A stretch of 59,793 nucleotides of DNA from Chryseobacterium lathyri (GCF_003290185.1 NZ_QNFY01000020.1:1-59793), one strand, 5' to 3'; shown: positions 36,353 to 45,396, numbered from the stretch's first letter. The notes: generated by a model from the letters alone, not told the origin. Translations and numbers: made by a program.

Positions 36353-38091
36353 TGCAACAGAAACTGATTTACATATTATTCCTTTTAGCATCCGTAATTT
36401 CTTACGGACAGGTGAACCTGTTCATGGAATCTGATAAAGCGGAATACAATGGGAAAGATGTTGTAAATCTTACGATTGTTCTTGAGCTTAATGGGGTGGA
36501 TCTTGAGCCTCAAACTCGTTTTCAGCTGCCTGACCTTTCGAAATTCAATATTATAGGGAGCGGATCAATGACCAATACATTAATTGATCCTGCCACCAAT
36601 ACGCTTGTTACTCAAAAAATATCCAGAATTGCTCTTGAACCTAAAAAGAAAGGTAAAATCAAGATTGGTTCCGTACTCGTAACGGTTAATAATAAGATCT
36701 ATAAAACAGAACCTTTTGATATCAATATAAAAGATATTATTGAAAGAAGGTCTCTTGCAGGTAATACCTCCAGCGAAGTCTATCTGAATATGGAGATCGA
36801 AGACCGTGAAGTTTACCAAGACCAGCCCACAGTAGCCGTATTGAAGGTTTACTCTAAAAACGTGGACAATTTGAGAAAGGTGAAAGATGTTCGCCTTCCA
36901 CGTCAGAATAACCTTAATGTACATCCTATAAGCTTCAGCAAGTCCGAGATAGATCCTTCAGATACCGGAAACATGGCTTCCCAGGTTGTGGCAGTATTTA
37001 TGGTTTTTCCTAATGAATCAGGGTATGTAGATGTGCCGGCGGTGTCGGCATCGGTAAGCTCTTATTCGAATAAAAATAAAATTGTTTCCAATAAAGTAAA
37101 ACTTAATGTAAAAAAGCTTCCGGAGGGATCGCCTGAATATTTTAAAAATGCAGTGGGTAACTTCAACGTGAATGTATATAATGCATCAAAGGAAAAAATA
37201 GAGGTCGACAAACCAATCAACGTTATTGTTAAAGTTTCAGGAGAAGGAAATCTTCCGGATATGCATCTTCCCAAAATCATAGCATCTCCGGATTATGAAG
37301 TCTTTACGCCTAAAATTACATCCAAAGTGGCTCCCGGAACTACAGGAATGAAAGGAGAGATCCTGGCTAATTATGTTATTATTCCTAAAAAAGCAGGTGC
37401 CATTTCGGTACAGACCGAGCAGTTCGCATTTTTTAATCCGGCCAGTCACGAATATGTGGACCTTGGAAACAAAACGCTTGCCCTGAACGCATTTTCCCAT
37501 GACCAGATCCTGGAATCACGTACCACAGTTGAAAAGGTAAACGAATATACCAACACGCTTTTGGAAACGGTAGATACTCCTGTTCTGAAGACAACAACAT
37601 TTAAAGTAAAGGAAAAGACTAAATTCCATTGGAACATCCTTTTAACCAATATTTCTATTCTTATCGGGTTATTTATTATGTACCTGTTATTTAAGACATG
37701 GCAAAAAAAACGAACGTTAGTTAAAGAAACGGCATCTCCGAAACCTCTTGGTTCTGTGGCTGAAACAGAAAAACAGATCAGAGAAACGTTGAAAACGGAT
37801 ATTAACGATTATTTCAGTTATCTTGAGAATCTTAAGGATACCGGAGATTATGAAAAGTTTTTTGACACTATGGAGGAAATGGATATGGAGGTCAGAAAGC
37901 AGTATTTTCAGAGTTCTTCACAGGATTTCAGGGTATTCCTAGAAAGGCATAAAGGACTTTCTGTTGCTGAAGAATACAGAAATTTGCTGCAAAGAATTCA
38001 AATGGAGAAATACTCCCCTCTGAAATCACCAGAAGGTATGGAAGAGCTTCTAAAAGCAGTTGTTAATTTGTATTCACGAATTAGCAAATAA
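36352..38091 (+). CDS. batD: BatD protein
   Basis: This 579-aa protein has a signal peptide (MQQKLIYILFLLASVISYGQ), repeated immunoglobulin-like beta domains, a membrane helix (ILLTNISILIGLFIMYLLF, near 425-445) and a cytosolic helical tail. It matches BatD, the last core protein of the aerotolerance operon. The start ATG at 36352 overlaps the batC stop. BatE, present in some relatives, does not follow. Confidence 0.88.
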   Translation: MQQKLIYILFLLASVISYGQVNLFMESDKAEYNGKDVVNLTIVLELNGVDLEPQTRFQLPDLSKFNIIGSGSMTNTLIDPATNTLVTQKISRIALEPKKKGKIKIGSVLVTVNNKIYKTEPFDINIKDIIERRSLAGNTSSEVYLNMEIEDREVYQDQPTVAVLKVYSKNVDNLRKVKDVRLPRQNNLNVHPISFSKSEIDPSDTGNMASQVVAVFMVFPNESGYVDVPAVSASVSSYSNKNKIVSNKVKLNVKKLPEGSPEYFKNAVGNFNVNVYNASKEKIEVDKPINVIVKVSGEGNLPDMHLPKIIASPDYEVFTPKITSKVAPGTTGMKGEILANYVIIPKKAGAISVQTEQFAFFNPASHEYVDLGNKTLALNAFSHDQILESRTTVEKVNEYTNTLLETVDTPVLKTTTFKVKEKTKFHWNILLTNISILIGLFIMYLLFKTWQKKRTLVKETASPKPLGSVAETEKQIRETLKTDINDYFSYLENLKDTGDYEKFFDTMEEMDMEVRKQYFQSSSQDFRVFLERHKGLSVAEEYRNLLQRIQMEKYSPLKSPEGMEELLKAVVNLYSRISK

Positions 38092-38105
38092 TCAATCTTT
38101 TTTCA

Positions 38106-38113
38106 TATTTTTG
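38106..38113 (+). promoter_or_regulatory. Candidate -7 element of the marC gene
   Basis: TATTTTTG matches TAnnTTTG exactly, 22 bases before the marC start. Confidence 0.4.
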
Positions 38114-38135
38114 CGAAATTATTAATTACAAAGAG

Positions 38136-38738
38136 ATGGAAATATTTAATGATTTCTCTATTAAAGAGATCGTTACCTGCTTTATGGTTCTTTTTGCCGT
38201 AATCGATATTATTGGCTCTGTTCCTATTGTCGTAAGCCTTCAGCAGAAGTTTGGTCAGATAGAAGCTGGAAAAGCATCCATTACTGCCGGTGCAATTATG
38301 ATTGTTTTTCTTTTTGTAGGAAACAAAATTCTTAAGCTGATTGGGGTAGATGTGAATTCCTTTGCCATTGCAGGAGCTTTTGTGATTTTTATCATAGCCC
38401 TTGAAATGATTTTAGGTATTGAGATCAACAAGACCACCGAAGCAAAGGCTGCATCCATTGTTCCCATTGCGTTTCCGTTGGTTGCAGGAGCAGGAACACT
38501 AACAACCACCTTATCTCTCAGAGCTGAATTTCATGATATTAATATTATTTTGGGAATCATTCTCAATACAATTTTCGTATATTTGGTGCTGAAATCAGCG
38601 AAATGGCTGGAAAACAAAATGGGGGAAGCTACCCTGTCTATTCTTCAGAAGGTTTTCGGGATCATCCTTTTGGCTATTTCAATAAAATTATTTACCGCAA
38701 ACTTTGCCCAATTGGTGCTGAACTATATTAATTTTTAA
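38136..38738 (+). CDS. MarC family integral membrane protein
   Basis: This 200-aa protein has six predicted membrane helices and the MarC/UPF0056 signatures DIIGSVPIVVSL near 24-35 and FPLVAGAGTLTT near 113. The family has no proven function; it is not a regulator of the mar operon as once thought. It is followed after 5 bases by a small membrane protein. Confidence 0.88.
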   Translation: MEIFNDFSIKEIVTCFMVLFAVIDIIGSVPIVVSLQQKFGQIEAGKASITAGAIMIVFLFVGNKILKLIGVDVNSFAIAGAFVIFIIALEMILGIEINKTTEAKAASIVPIAFPLVAGAGTLTTTLSLRAEFHDINIILGIILNTIFVYLVLKSAKWLENKMGEATLSILQKVFGIILLAISIKLFTANFAQLVLNYINF

Positions 38739-38743
38739 GAATC

Positions 38744-38938
38744 ATGCAGAAGTTTTATAAAGTATTTCTAGTTGTGTTTATCGTTTTTATTGCCATCAAT
38801 CTTTATGCATTGGACTGGCAGACGGATCTTTTATCAGAAGATAACCTGAAGTTTGTATTTTCAATCGCTTCAGCAGTTCTAGGTCTGATTTTGCTTTTTG
38901 TACTGGATACATGGAGTAGGATTGGAGCTAAGAAATAA
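38744..38938 (+). CDS. Small two-helix membrane protein
   Basis: This 64-aa protein has two hydrophobic segments (VFLVVFIVFIAINLYAL and FVFSIASAVLGLILLFVL) and a basic C-terminus. It is probably cotranscribed with marC and ends at a strong terminator. No family is recognised with certainty. Confidence 0.75.
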   Translation: MQKFYKVFLVVFIVFIAINLYALDWQTDLLSEDNLKFVFSIASAVLGLILLFVLDTWSRIGAKK

Positions 38939-38964
38939 TTCAGAATTACATTATTCTATATAAT

Positions 38965-38996
38965 AAAACCTCTTTCGTTGGAAGGAGGTTTTTTGT
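38965..38996 (+). terminator. Terminator of the marC unit
   Basis: AAAACCTCTTTC and GGAAGGAGGTTTT pair around GTT, followed by TTTTG. It is a clear intrinsic terminator 26 bases after the stop. Confidence 0.85.
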
Positions 38997-39125
38997 TTTG
39001 TTTCGAGAGAGGTACTTCGAGGTCTTCAGCTACCTACAATACTCTTCTTTATTTTAAATCCATTATAGAAAATTTGGGTCTGTTACTGGTGACTGATGTT
39101 CCAGAAGTCCACTATTATCTGTATT

Positions 39126-40091
39126 TTAAGAAACCACCAGGTTCTTTAAAATGGCCTCCGATTTCAGTTCTGTTTCCCGCCATTCTTTTTCCGGACTGCT
39201 CTGAGCCGTGATGCCGCCGCCTACAAATACGTGTACAGAATCTTTGTAAAGTCTTGCACATCGCAGGTTGACAAAATACATGATACTCTCCTCTGTTTCC
39301 ACTTTAATGAAGCCGGAATACAGCTCGCGGGGAAATTTTTCAAGCTCCTGAATACTTTTTTTACAGAAATCCTTTGGAATTCCGCAGACTGCCGGAGTAG
39401 GATGGAGCTCATTGATGAGGCTGTCCAGATCTTCAGGCTTAATATGAGCTTTAAAATCTGTCCTTAGGTGTTTTATATTTCCGGAAATATGGTCGTAGGT
39501 CTCTGATATCTCAATATTGCCGGAATAGTTTTTAAGGGTATCCTGAATATAGGAAGTTACAGGTTTTTGCTCTTCAATTTCTTTTTCTGTCCATTCTTCG
39601 GATACAGGAAGAGTTCCCGCCAGGCTCATGGTTTCAAACTCATGGGTTGTTTTGTTAAATTTCCCCAGAGTCTCTGAAAAAGCCCCCATCCAGGCATGCT
39701 GCCCATTATTGAAGATATATCTGAATGCGTTTGGGTAGGATGTGCATAGTTTTTTAAAACTTTCTTTGAAATCTATCCCGCTAAAGTCTTTGAAGATCTT
39801 CCTTCTTGAATACACCAGTTTTGGAAGCTGATGATCTTTAATAACGCTAATGACCTGATGAAGTTTGCTAATATACTCCTCCTTGGTTTCTGCATTGAAA
39901 AAGCTTTCGTCTTTCAACAGGGTTTCATTGGTGATGTCGGACTGATCAAACTGTTCGGAAGCATGAGTAATATTGCCTTCAAAACTGATCTGCCTCAACA
40001 GGTCAAAGGAATGAAAACTCACAGATTCACCGTTTTGTTTCTGATCAGTTGAATATAATGTTTCGTTGAAAGGAAGTTTGAAATAAATCAT
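39126..40091 (-). CDS. Isochorismate synthase
   Basis: This 321-aa chorismate-utilising enzyme has HPTPAVCGIPK, ELYSGFIKV and VFVGGGITAQSSPEKEWRETE, the conserved active-site blocks of isochorismate synthases. It is shorter at the N-terminus than E. coli MenF, as is usual in Flavobacteria. It commits chorismate to menaquinone, which fits MenC near 10 kb. A siderophore role (EntC) is the alternative, but no siderophore genes are in view. Confidence 0.85.
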   Translation of the reverse strand: MIYFKLPFNETLYSTDQKQNGESVSFHSFDLLRQISFEGNITHASEQFDQSDITNETLLKDESFFNAETKEEYISKLHQVISVIKDHQLPKLVYSRRKIFKDFSGIDFKESFKKLCTSYPNAFRYIFNNGQHAWMGAFSETLGKFNKTTHEFETMSLAGTLPVSEEWTEKEIEEQKPVTSYIQDTLKNYSGNIEISETYDHISGNIKHLRTDFKAHIKPEDLDSLINELHPTPAVCGIPKDFCKKSIQELEKFPRELYSGFIKVETEESIMYFVNLRCARLYKDSVHVFVGGGITAQSSPEKEWRETELKSEAILKNLVVS

Positions 40092-40240
40092 GGGTTATGA
40101 ATAGGTTTTGAAAATCACCACCCGGAAATACAGTAGGAAATTCCCAAGTTGATTTTCCTTTCAGCAAAGGTATTATTAGTCTTAAAACTGTCAAAATTAA
40201 AAGAGCTGTTTTTATGAAATATTTGTCATAAACGTATTAA

Positions 40241-40267
40241 AAAAGACCCAAATTTTTTGAGTCTTTT
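40241..40267 (-). terminator. Terminator behind the PaaI-type thioesterase
   Basis: On the minus strand AAAAGACTCAA pairs with TTTGGGTCTTTT with one mismatch and runs into TTTTTTAAT. It separates the thioesterase transcript from isochorismate synthase. Confidence 0.7.
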
Positions 40268-40288
40268 ATTTTTTGTTGATATTTTGAA

Positions 40289-40720
40289 TTATCTCAGAAG
40301 AATATTGTTCGTCATCGTAGTATGATTGATCAGTACACCTTTTTCATCTCTGATCTCAATTTCAGAAACATGCATGGTTTTTCCCTTTCTGATGAAACGT
40401 GCTGTAGCTGTTACGACTCCATCTTTTTTACTTTTTAGGTGGTTGGAATTGATATTGGTTCCCACCCCGTAATATTTGCTGCCGTCGATAAACATATTGG
40501 ACAGGCTTGAACCCAAGGTTTCAGCAAGTACGCAGCTTGCCCCTCCGTGCAGGATTCCGAAAGGTTGATGTACCTTTGGCTGTACCGGCATTGTGGCAGT
40601 TAAAGTTTCATTTTCAACGTCAATATCGATGAACTGTATTTCAAGTGTTTTTGCTAATGTTATATTTTCTCCCCAGTTGTTTAAGAACGTAAGGAGCTCT
40701 TCTTTAGTCTGACCTTTCAT
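40289..40720 (-). CDS. Hotdog-fold thioesterase (PaaI/MenI-like)
   Basis: This 143-aa single-hotdog enzyme has HQPFGILHGGASCVLAETLGS with the catalytic Glu. It belongs to the PaaI/YbgC class that includes DHNA-CoA thioesterase (MenI). Its position beside isochorismate synthase makes a menaquinone role plausible, though a terminator separates the two genes. Confidence 0.8.
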   Translation of the reverse strand: MKGQTKEELLTFLNNWGENITLAKTLEIQFIDIDVENETLTATMPVQPKVHQPFGILHGGASCVLAETLGSSLSNMFIDGSKYYGVGTNINSNHLKSKKDGVVTATARFIRKGKTMHVSEIEIRDEKGVLINHTTMTNNILLR

Positions 40721-40787
40721 TGTATAAGTGATGAATGATGATTGATAAATAATAAATAATGATTAAGAGAGTAAAGAGTAATTTCGT

Positions 40788-40822
40788 TAACTTCTAACTT
40801 CTAACTTCTAACTTCTAACTTC
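40788..40822. repeat. Tandem 7-bp repeat, five copies
   Basis: TAACTTC is repeated five times without change. The repeat runs into the acyltransferase gene and supplies its last codons (EVRS) and its stop. Related purine-rich stretches lie near 19475 and 31630. Confidence 0.9.
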
Positions 40823-41410
40823 TTCTTCGTTGCCAGCTCCCATAATATTCGGGTTCCAGTTCGCAGGGATTTTAGGAACAATATCATATTTTACATAGTA
40901 ATCCTGAATTTCTTCCATGATCTCGGAAAAAGGAACTGAAGCGATCCTTTCATAAGGTATGGTATAGCCTAAATACACGATATTTCTTTTGAAATCACCC
41001 GCTGCCAGAACAATCGGTACTTTTGCGGCCAATGCCATATGATAAAAACCTTTTCTCCACTTCGGAACCCAGCTTCTGGTTCCTTCAGGAGTAATAACAA
41101 GGCTGAAATCTTCTTTTTCGAACTGTCTGGCAACAAAATTCACCAGATCATTTTTCTGGCTTCTGTCGATACCAATACCGCCAAGCCCTTTTACAAGACT
41201 TCCGTACCATGCTTTGGTGTGGGCATCTTTGATGATGATTTTTAAAGGTTTTTCTAAAGACCAATAGGCAAGATTTCCTAACAGATATTCCATGTTGTGG
41301 GTATGGGGTGCTACCACAAGGATACATCGGTTCAGACTATTCACATCGCCCTGCAGAACGACTTTCCAGCCCAGCATCTTTAACATCAGTTTACCTATCA
41401 GTTTTTTCAT
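40808..41410 (-). CDS. Lysophospholipid acyltransferase (PlsC-like)
   Basis: This 200-aa membrane-associated acyltransferase has HTHNMEYL (HxxxxE variant of HX4D, near 36) and TPEGTRSW near 108. It probably acylates lysophosphatidic acid or a related lipid. The Glu instead of Asp in the HX4D box is found in several PlsC subfamilies. Its C-terminus is encoded by the 7-bp tandem repeat, so its length may vary between strains. Confidence 0.85.
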   Translation of the reverse strand: MKKLIGKLMLKMLGWKVVLQGDVNSLNRCILVVAPHTHNMEYLLGNLAYWSLEKPLKIIIKDAHTKAWYGSLVKGLGGIGIDRSQKNDLVNFVARQFEKEDFSLVITPEGTRSWVPKWRKGFYHMALAAKVPIVLAAGDFKRNIVYLGYTIPYERIASVPFSEIMEEIQDYYVKYDIVPKIPANWNPNIMGAGNEEEVRS

Positions 41411-41432
41411 ATATCTTTAGATTAAAAACAAA

Positions 41433-41459
41433 AAAGTATAACCAAACTGGTTATACTTT
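41433..41459 (-). terminator. Terminator of the micropeptide unit
   Basis: AAAGTATAACCA and TGGTTATACTTT form a perfect 12-bp stem with a 3-base loop. On the minus strand it is followed by TTTTTGTTTTTAATC. It ends a transcript coming from 41548 before the acyltransferase gene starts. Confidence 0.85.
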
Positions 41460-41485
41460 ACAAATATATTGAAATATTATCGCTC

Positions 41486-41548
41486 TTAAAACAAACCGCT
41501 GATTAAATCTACGATTTTCATAACAATTTCTAGTGCAACTTGTACCAT
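41486..41548 (-). CDS. Probable 20-aa hydrophobic micropeptide
   Basis: The frame encodes MVQVALEIVMKIVDLISGLF, which could form an amphipathic helix with E7, K11 and D14 on one face. It lies in a 310-base gap between pspC and the acyltransferase, and a strong minus-strand terminator follows 27 bases after its stop, so a short independent transcript is likely. The peptide resembles phenol-soluble-modulin or type I toxin peptides in size and character only. A non-coding small RNA is the alternative. AT-rich sequence upstream has only weak promoter matches. Confidence 0.5.
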   Translation of the reverse strand: MVQVALEIVMKIVDLISGLF

Positions 41549-41652
41549 GGTTAAGGTGTTTTTTAATGATTTGGTTAATTATTTTTAACTATACGAATGT
41601 ATAACATTTTTTTAACATAGCGAACTAAATAATAATATTTTTTCTGATTTCT

Positions 41653-41710
41653 GAGAGAAGAAGAGTGTGAATTTCAAACGGTTGCCTTCCATTCACACCT
41701 TCTGCACTCT
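41653..41710 (-). terminator. Hairpin behind the padR-pspC operon
   Basis: GTGTGAAT (41665-41672) and ATTCACAC (41691-41698) form the core of a longer imperfect stem that includes AGAGAAGAAG and CTTCTGCACTCTCT. It lies just behind the pspC stop codon. Confidence 0.5.
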
Positions 41711-41720
41711 CTGAAGTTAA

Positions 41721-43439
41721 TTATTTAGTTTGTATGGAAATTTCGTCTTTTCCGTCTTTGATTTTGATGTCCACGTTTTTGTTCATCTTTTTGATGCTGG
41801 ACTTCATAGAATCAATTACCTGGTCTGCCTGGTTATTCGGAACTTTTTTCCCATTGATGATAATGCTGTCTTTATCATTAGAGTTATATTCTATGGTAGA
41901 ACCATTTACAGAAATCTTATTCTTTTCAATTCTGATATTACCGTTTTCGTCCTGATCCTGGTCGTCATCATTGATGCCGTCTCCGTTCAGATCTCCGTCA
42001 AAATCCATTTTATCTTTTTTCAATGGAATTACTACTGCATTTTGAGGAACTACCAGCTCATAATCTACTCTGTAATGTCTGAATCTGTGCTCATACGGAT
42101 ATTTGATGTAGTTAGGAAGCATTACCTTGTTACCCACTATTTCTACAGGAACATTAATCTGAACCGGAACATTATAGCCATTTCCTTCTTTTTTGATGAT
42201 CAGGTAAGGTGTTTTTACCTCAGGCTTTCTTGTTACTTCTACATATACATAATCTTCTTTGTAAACTGTTTTTTTATCAGAATAAATATCATCGTCATAG
42301 GCTGTGAAGTTCTGAGGAATATTCACCTGTTTCAAATCTACATAAAGCGTATCCGATGTAGTATTGATGGCAATATTCTCGGTATCTTCCTTACTTCCTT
42401 TATAGATCAGATTTTTCTTAGCCATGCTTACTCCGAAATAAGTTCCAAGACCTATCAGTAAAAGAAACAGTCCTCCGATTACCCATCCGATATTTCTAAG
42501 TTTAGTCTTCGGTGAGAATATTTTGATGCTTAACAAACTGAAAAGGATAGTAGGAATTAAACATCCGATGATCATGATAGCGACCAATACTTTATCCAGA
42601 CCGTTGTCATCCATATAGAATCTCATCTCATTAGCTCCTGGGAAATCTGCATCCATACCAAATAATCCAAAGATTACAAATATACCGATGATGCTTCCAA
42701 TAGCCATCAATACAAAGATTGCTCCTACAAAGTATTTCAGAATATTCCAGATACCGCTGCCTGCATTGTCAATGTAAGGTTTGGATTCGTTGTACATTTC
42801 CCCGACTCTCTGAGTAGATTCATTGGCAAACTGAACCAATTTATTAGACTCATTCTTAAGATTGTCGAAGTTCATAGGCTTTCCCTTCATTTTCAGGAAA
42901 TCTGCTGCTGTTTCTGCTTTTGGAAGTACGATCCAGAGAATTACATAAAGAAGACCAATCAGTGAAGAAGAGATAGCTGCCGTGAAGATCCCCAGTACAA
43001 AGATTCCAAGCCAGATGGCTCTCATTGCTGTAATGTCCATTCCTACATAATGAGCAAGTCCAGCACATACCCCAGCGATCTTTTGTCTTTCAGGATCACG
43101 GAACAACTGTTTTTTGTCTGTATATTCCGTTCCTGACTGAGTTGTTTTTTTAGTATTTTTCTCAGAAAAATAAGCCTCTTCCTGCTCTTCAATTTTTTCC
43201 GGAGTTCCGATCTGAGCAATTACTTTTTCTACATCAGAATCATTTACAACTTCACGTTTTCCTAAAGAATCTCTGAAGATTTCTACCATTCTTATTTCTA
43301 TATCATGCATTACCTCCTCCTCTTCTGAAGCATCCAGTGAGCTTCTCAGTGCATTCAGGTAATCGCTGAGCTTTATATATGCGTGTTCTTCTATAGTGAA
43401 AGAAAAACCTGCGAGTCCTATTGAGAGTGTCTTGTTCAT
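41721..43439 (-). CDS. PspC-domain membrane protein
   Basis: This 572-aa protein has an N-terminal cytosolic region (MNKTLSIGLAGFSFTIEEHA), a PspC domain near 110-175 (LFRDPERQKIAGVCAGLAHYVG plus a helix), further membrane helices and a periplasmic domain with a Gly/Asp-rich stretch (DFDGDLNGDGINDDDQDQD) that resembles a calcium-binding loop. PspC domains link to envelope-stress sensing. The frame is open to 43586, but the ATG at 43439 is chosen, because MNKTLSIGLAGF is the family start and the extension overlaps padR. It starts 11 bases behind the padR stop. Confidence 0.82.
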   Translation of the reverse strand: MNKTLSIGLAGFSFTIEEHAYIKLSDYLNALRSSLDASEEEEVMHDIEIRMVEIFRDSLGKREVVNDSDVEKVIAQIGTPEKIEEQEEAYFSEKNTKKTTQSGTEYTDKKQLFRDPERQKIAGVCAGLAHYVGMDITAMRAIWLGIFVLGIFTAAISSSLIGLLYVILWIVLPKAETAADFLKMKGKPMNFDNLKNESNKLVQFANESTQRVGEMYNESKPYIDNAGSGIWNILKYFVGAIFVLMAIGSIIGIFVIFGLFGMDADFPGANEMRFYMDDNGLDKVLVAIMIIGCLIPTILFSLLSIKIFSPKTKLRNIGWVIGGLFLLLIGLGTYFGVSMAKKNLIYKGSKEDTENIAINTTSDTLYVDLKQVNIPQNFTAYDDDIYSDKKTVYKEDYVYVEVTRKPEVKTPYLIIKKEGNGYNVPVQINVPVEIVGNKVMLPNYIKYPYEHRFRHYRVDYELVVPQNAVVIPLKKDKMDFDGDLNGDGINDDDQDQDENGNIRIEKNKISVNGSTIEYNSNDKDSIIINGKKVPNNQADQVIDSMKSSIKKMNKNVDIKIKDGKDEISIQTK

Positions 43440-43450
43440 AGCTTTGTTTT

Positions 43451-43780
43451 TTAAATTTTTTGAGTAATTTGGTTTACTGATGTTGTCAGCTCTGCCCAGG
43501 TATTTTGAAGTTCGTCCAAGAAAAGCTTGCCTTTTTCTGTAATCTGGTAGTATTTTCTTGGTGGTCCTCCTGTAGATTCTTCCCATCTGTAGGAAAGGAA
43601 CTCGCCATTTTTCAGTCTTGTAAGGAGAGGATAGAGGGTTCCTTCCACTACATCCAGTTTTCCTTTTTTAAGTTCATCGATAAGGTCGGAAACATACATT
43701 TCACGATGGTTGATGAGACTTAAAATACAGAATTCCAGAATTCCTTTGCGCATTTGCGCTTTGGTATTTTCAGTATTCAT
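43451..43780 (-). CDS. PadR family transcriptional regulator
   Basis: This 109-aa winged-helix regulator has GILEFCILSLINHREMYVSDL and the wing region RWEESTGGPPRKYYQITEKG, both typical of PadR. It is followed directly by the PspC protein. This padR-pspC pairing is common in Bacteroidetes and suggests that the regulator controls its own envelope-stress operon. Confidence 0.92.
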   Translation of the reverse strand: MNTENTKAQMRKGILEFCILSLINHREMYVSDLIDELKKGKLDVVEGTLYPLLTRLKNGEFLSYRWEESTGGPPRKYYQITEKGKLFLDELQNTWAELTTSVNQITQKI

Positions 43781-43850
43781 CTTTAATAAGTTTTGTTAAT
43801 TAGTTATAGTTTCAGAATAATGTTCCTAGCTAGATGAACCTATTCCGATT

Positions 43851-43872
43851 TTACATTACAAAGATATGTAAT
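43851..43872. promoter_or_regulatory. Candidate PadR operator
   Basis: TTACAT (43851-43856) and ATGTAA (43866-43871) form a perfect inverted repeat with a 9-base spacer, overlapping a second dyad ATTACA-N6-TGTAAT. It lies 71 bases upstream of padR. PadR proteins bind ATGT/ACAT-type dyads, so autoregulation is plausible. Confidence 0.4.
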
Positions 43873-43995
43873 TAAAATGGTAATATGCAATACAAAGTAG
43901 TGAAAAAATATAAATAAATTATGTAACTAATTGAAAATCAAATTAATTATTTTTATTGATGATTTTTAGATATGAGAATTTTAAAGAAAACCAGG

Positions 43996-45330
43996 TCAAC
44001 TTTTACTAATTTTTCCTTTTAAGCTGGTAGGTCTTAAAGTAACAAGAGCTTTTTTCTTCAATGCTTTCTGATAGGATATAAAACTGAATTTTTTGTAGAA
44101 TTTACGGATGATAAGAGCCATTTCCATAATGGCAAAGTGTTCACCAATACAAAGCCTGGGCCCGGAACCAAAAGGGTAGTAAGCGAAATTTTTGGCATTT
44201 TCATCATCAAAACGCTCCGGAATGAAAGAGTTCGGGTCTGTCCAATATTTAGGATTTCTGTGAAGACCGGTGATATATAGTATGATTAAAGTATCTTTCG
44301 GCCAGGAATATTCTTTAAAATGATCATTTTCCAAAGCCTGACGATCAATAGCCCAGGCAGGAGAATGCAACCGCATAGCTTCTTTGATGATATTTAAAGT
44401 AAAAGACTTTTTCATTAAACTTTCAGACGTAAAAACCATTTCCCCCTCGTCTGCAATCTCTTTTTTTAATTTTTCCTCAGCTTCAGGACTTTGACTGATT
44501 TCAAAAAAGATAAAGCTTAACGCATTAGCGGTTGTTTCGTGACCGGCGATGAAAAGGATAAGCATTTCATCGACCAATTGCTCATCAGACATCGGAAGTT
44601 GCGTATCTTCATATCGTGTTTGGATAAGCATGTTCAGCAAATCATCTTTCTCTTCTCCTGAACTTTTCCGTTTATCCAAAACTCCTTGAATAATAGCTTT
44701 TGACCTTTCGCTTTTTTCAATAGTTTTGTCTATAATGCCCAAAACTTTTAAAATTTTAGAATAAAAAGGCAGGCGAACCTCTTTGGCGAAAACTTCCTGA
44801 ACTTCTGTAATGATTTTACCGAGTTCTTTCACCTGGGTTTCACCAATATCAGAGCTGAAAAGAGTTTTTGCGACAATATTAAAAGCGAGCTTATGAAAGA
44901 AATCATAAAGATCTATATCCTGCCCAGGCTGGAATGAATGAAAAGCTTTATCAATTTCCTCTTCCATAATTGAAACCAGGTTGGTGATTTTCGTTTTGCT
45001 GAAACCAGGTTGGATCAGCCTTCTCTGTTTCAGCCAGTCTTTTCCGTTATTCGTGAGCAAACCGTTTCCCAGGTACTTTCCTAAAGTGATTGATTGGATC
45101 TCAGATTTGTAATAGTTTTTATGATTTTGCTTTAAAATATATTCTGTGAATTCTTTATCCTGAGAAAAAATAAAGTTCTTATTGGTGAAATTGGTTTTGA
45201 TATAGTAATTATCTCCTGCAATTTTGTGGTTTCCGGTAATAACCTCTAACGGATTTTTTATTCCTTTAAATAAAGAATACAGCTTTCTTGTTCCTTTAAT
45301 TTCCGTTGGATAATTGAATTCTGGAGACAT
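43996..45330 (-). CDS. Cytochrome P450
   Basis: This 444-aa haem monooxygenase has the I-helix oxygen-binding motif AGHETTANALS, the ExxR of EAMRLHSP, and the haem ligand loop FGSGPRLCIGEHFA. There is no membrane anchor, so it is a soluble class I-type enzyme that needs ferredoxin partners not seen here. The length and C-terminal region suggest fatty-acid or terpene hydroxylases, but the substrate is unknown. Confidence 0.92.
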   Translation of the reverse strand: MSPEFNYPTEIKGTRKLYSLFKGIKNPLEVITGNHKIAGDNYYIKTNFTNKNFIFSQDKEFTEYILKQNHKNYYKSEIQSITLGKYLGNGLLTNNGKDWLKQRRLIQPGFSKTKITNLVSIMEEEIDKAFHSFQPGQDIDLYDFFHKLAFNIVAKTLFSSDIGETQVKELGKIITEVQEVFAKEVRLPFYSKILKVLGIIDKTIEKSERSKAIIQGVLDKRKSSGEEKDDLLNMLIQTRYEDTQLPMSDEQLVDEMLILFIAGHETTANALSFIFFEISQSPEAEEKLKKEIADEGEMVFTSESLMKKSFTLNIIKEAMRLHSPAWAIDRQALENDHFKEYSWPKDTLIILYITGLHRNPKYWTDPNSFIPERFDDENAKNFAYYPFGSGPRLCIGEHFAIMEMALIIRKFYKKFSFISYQKALKKKALVTLRPTSLKGKISKS

Positions 45331-45396
45331 ATTACAGATATTTCCATTAAAAATACAACTAATCTCTTATATAAAATAGCTTTCAGCCAAAACCCC

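Noticed and set aside
41730..42461. Long plus-strand hydrophobic frame opposite pspC
   Set aside because: It is the mirror of an Asp/Lys/Asn-rich stretch of the PspC protein and has no independent support.
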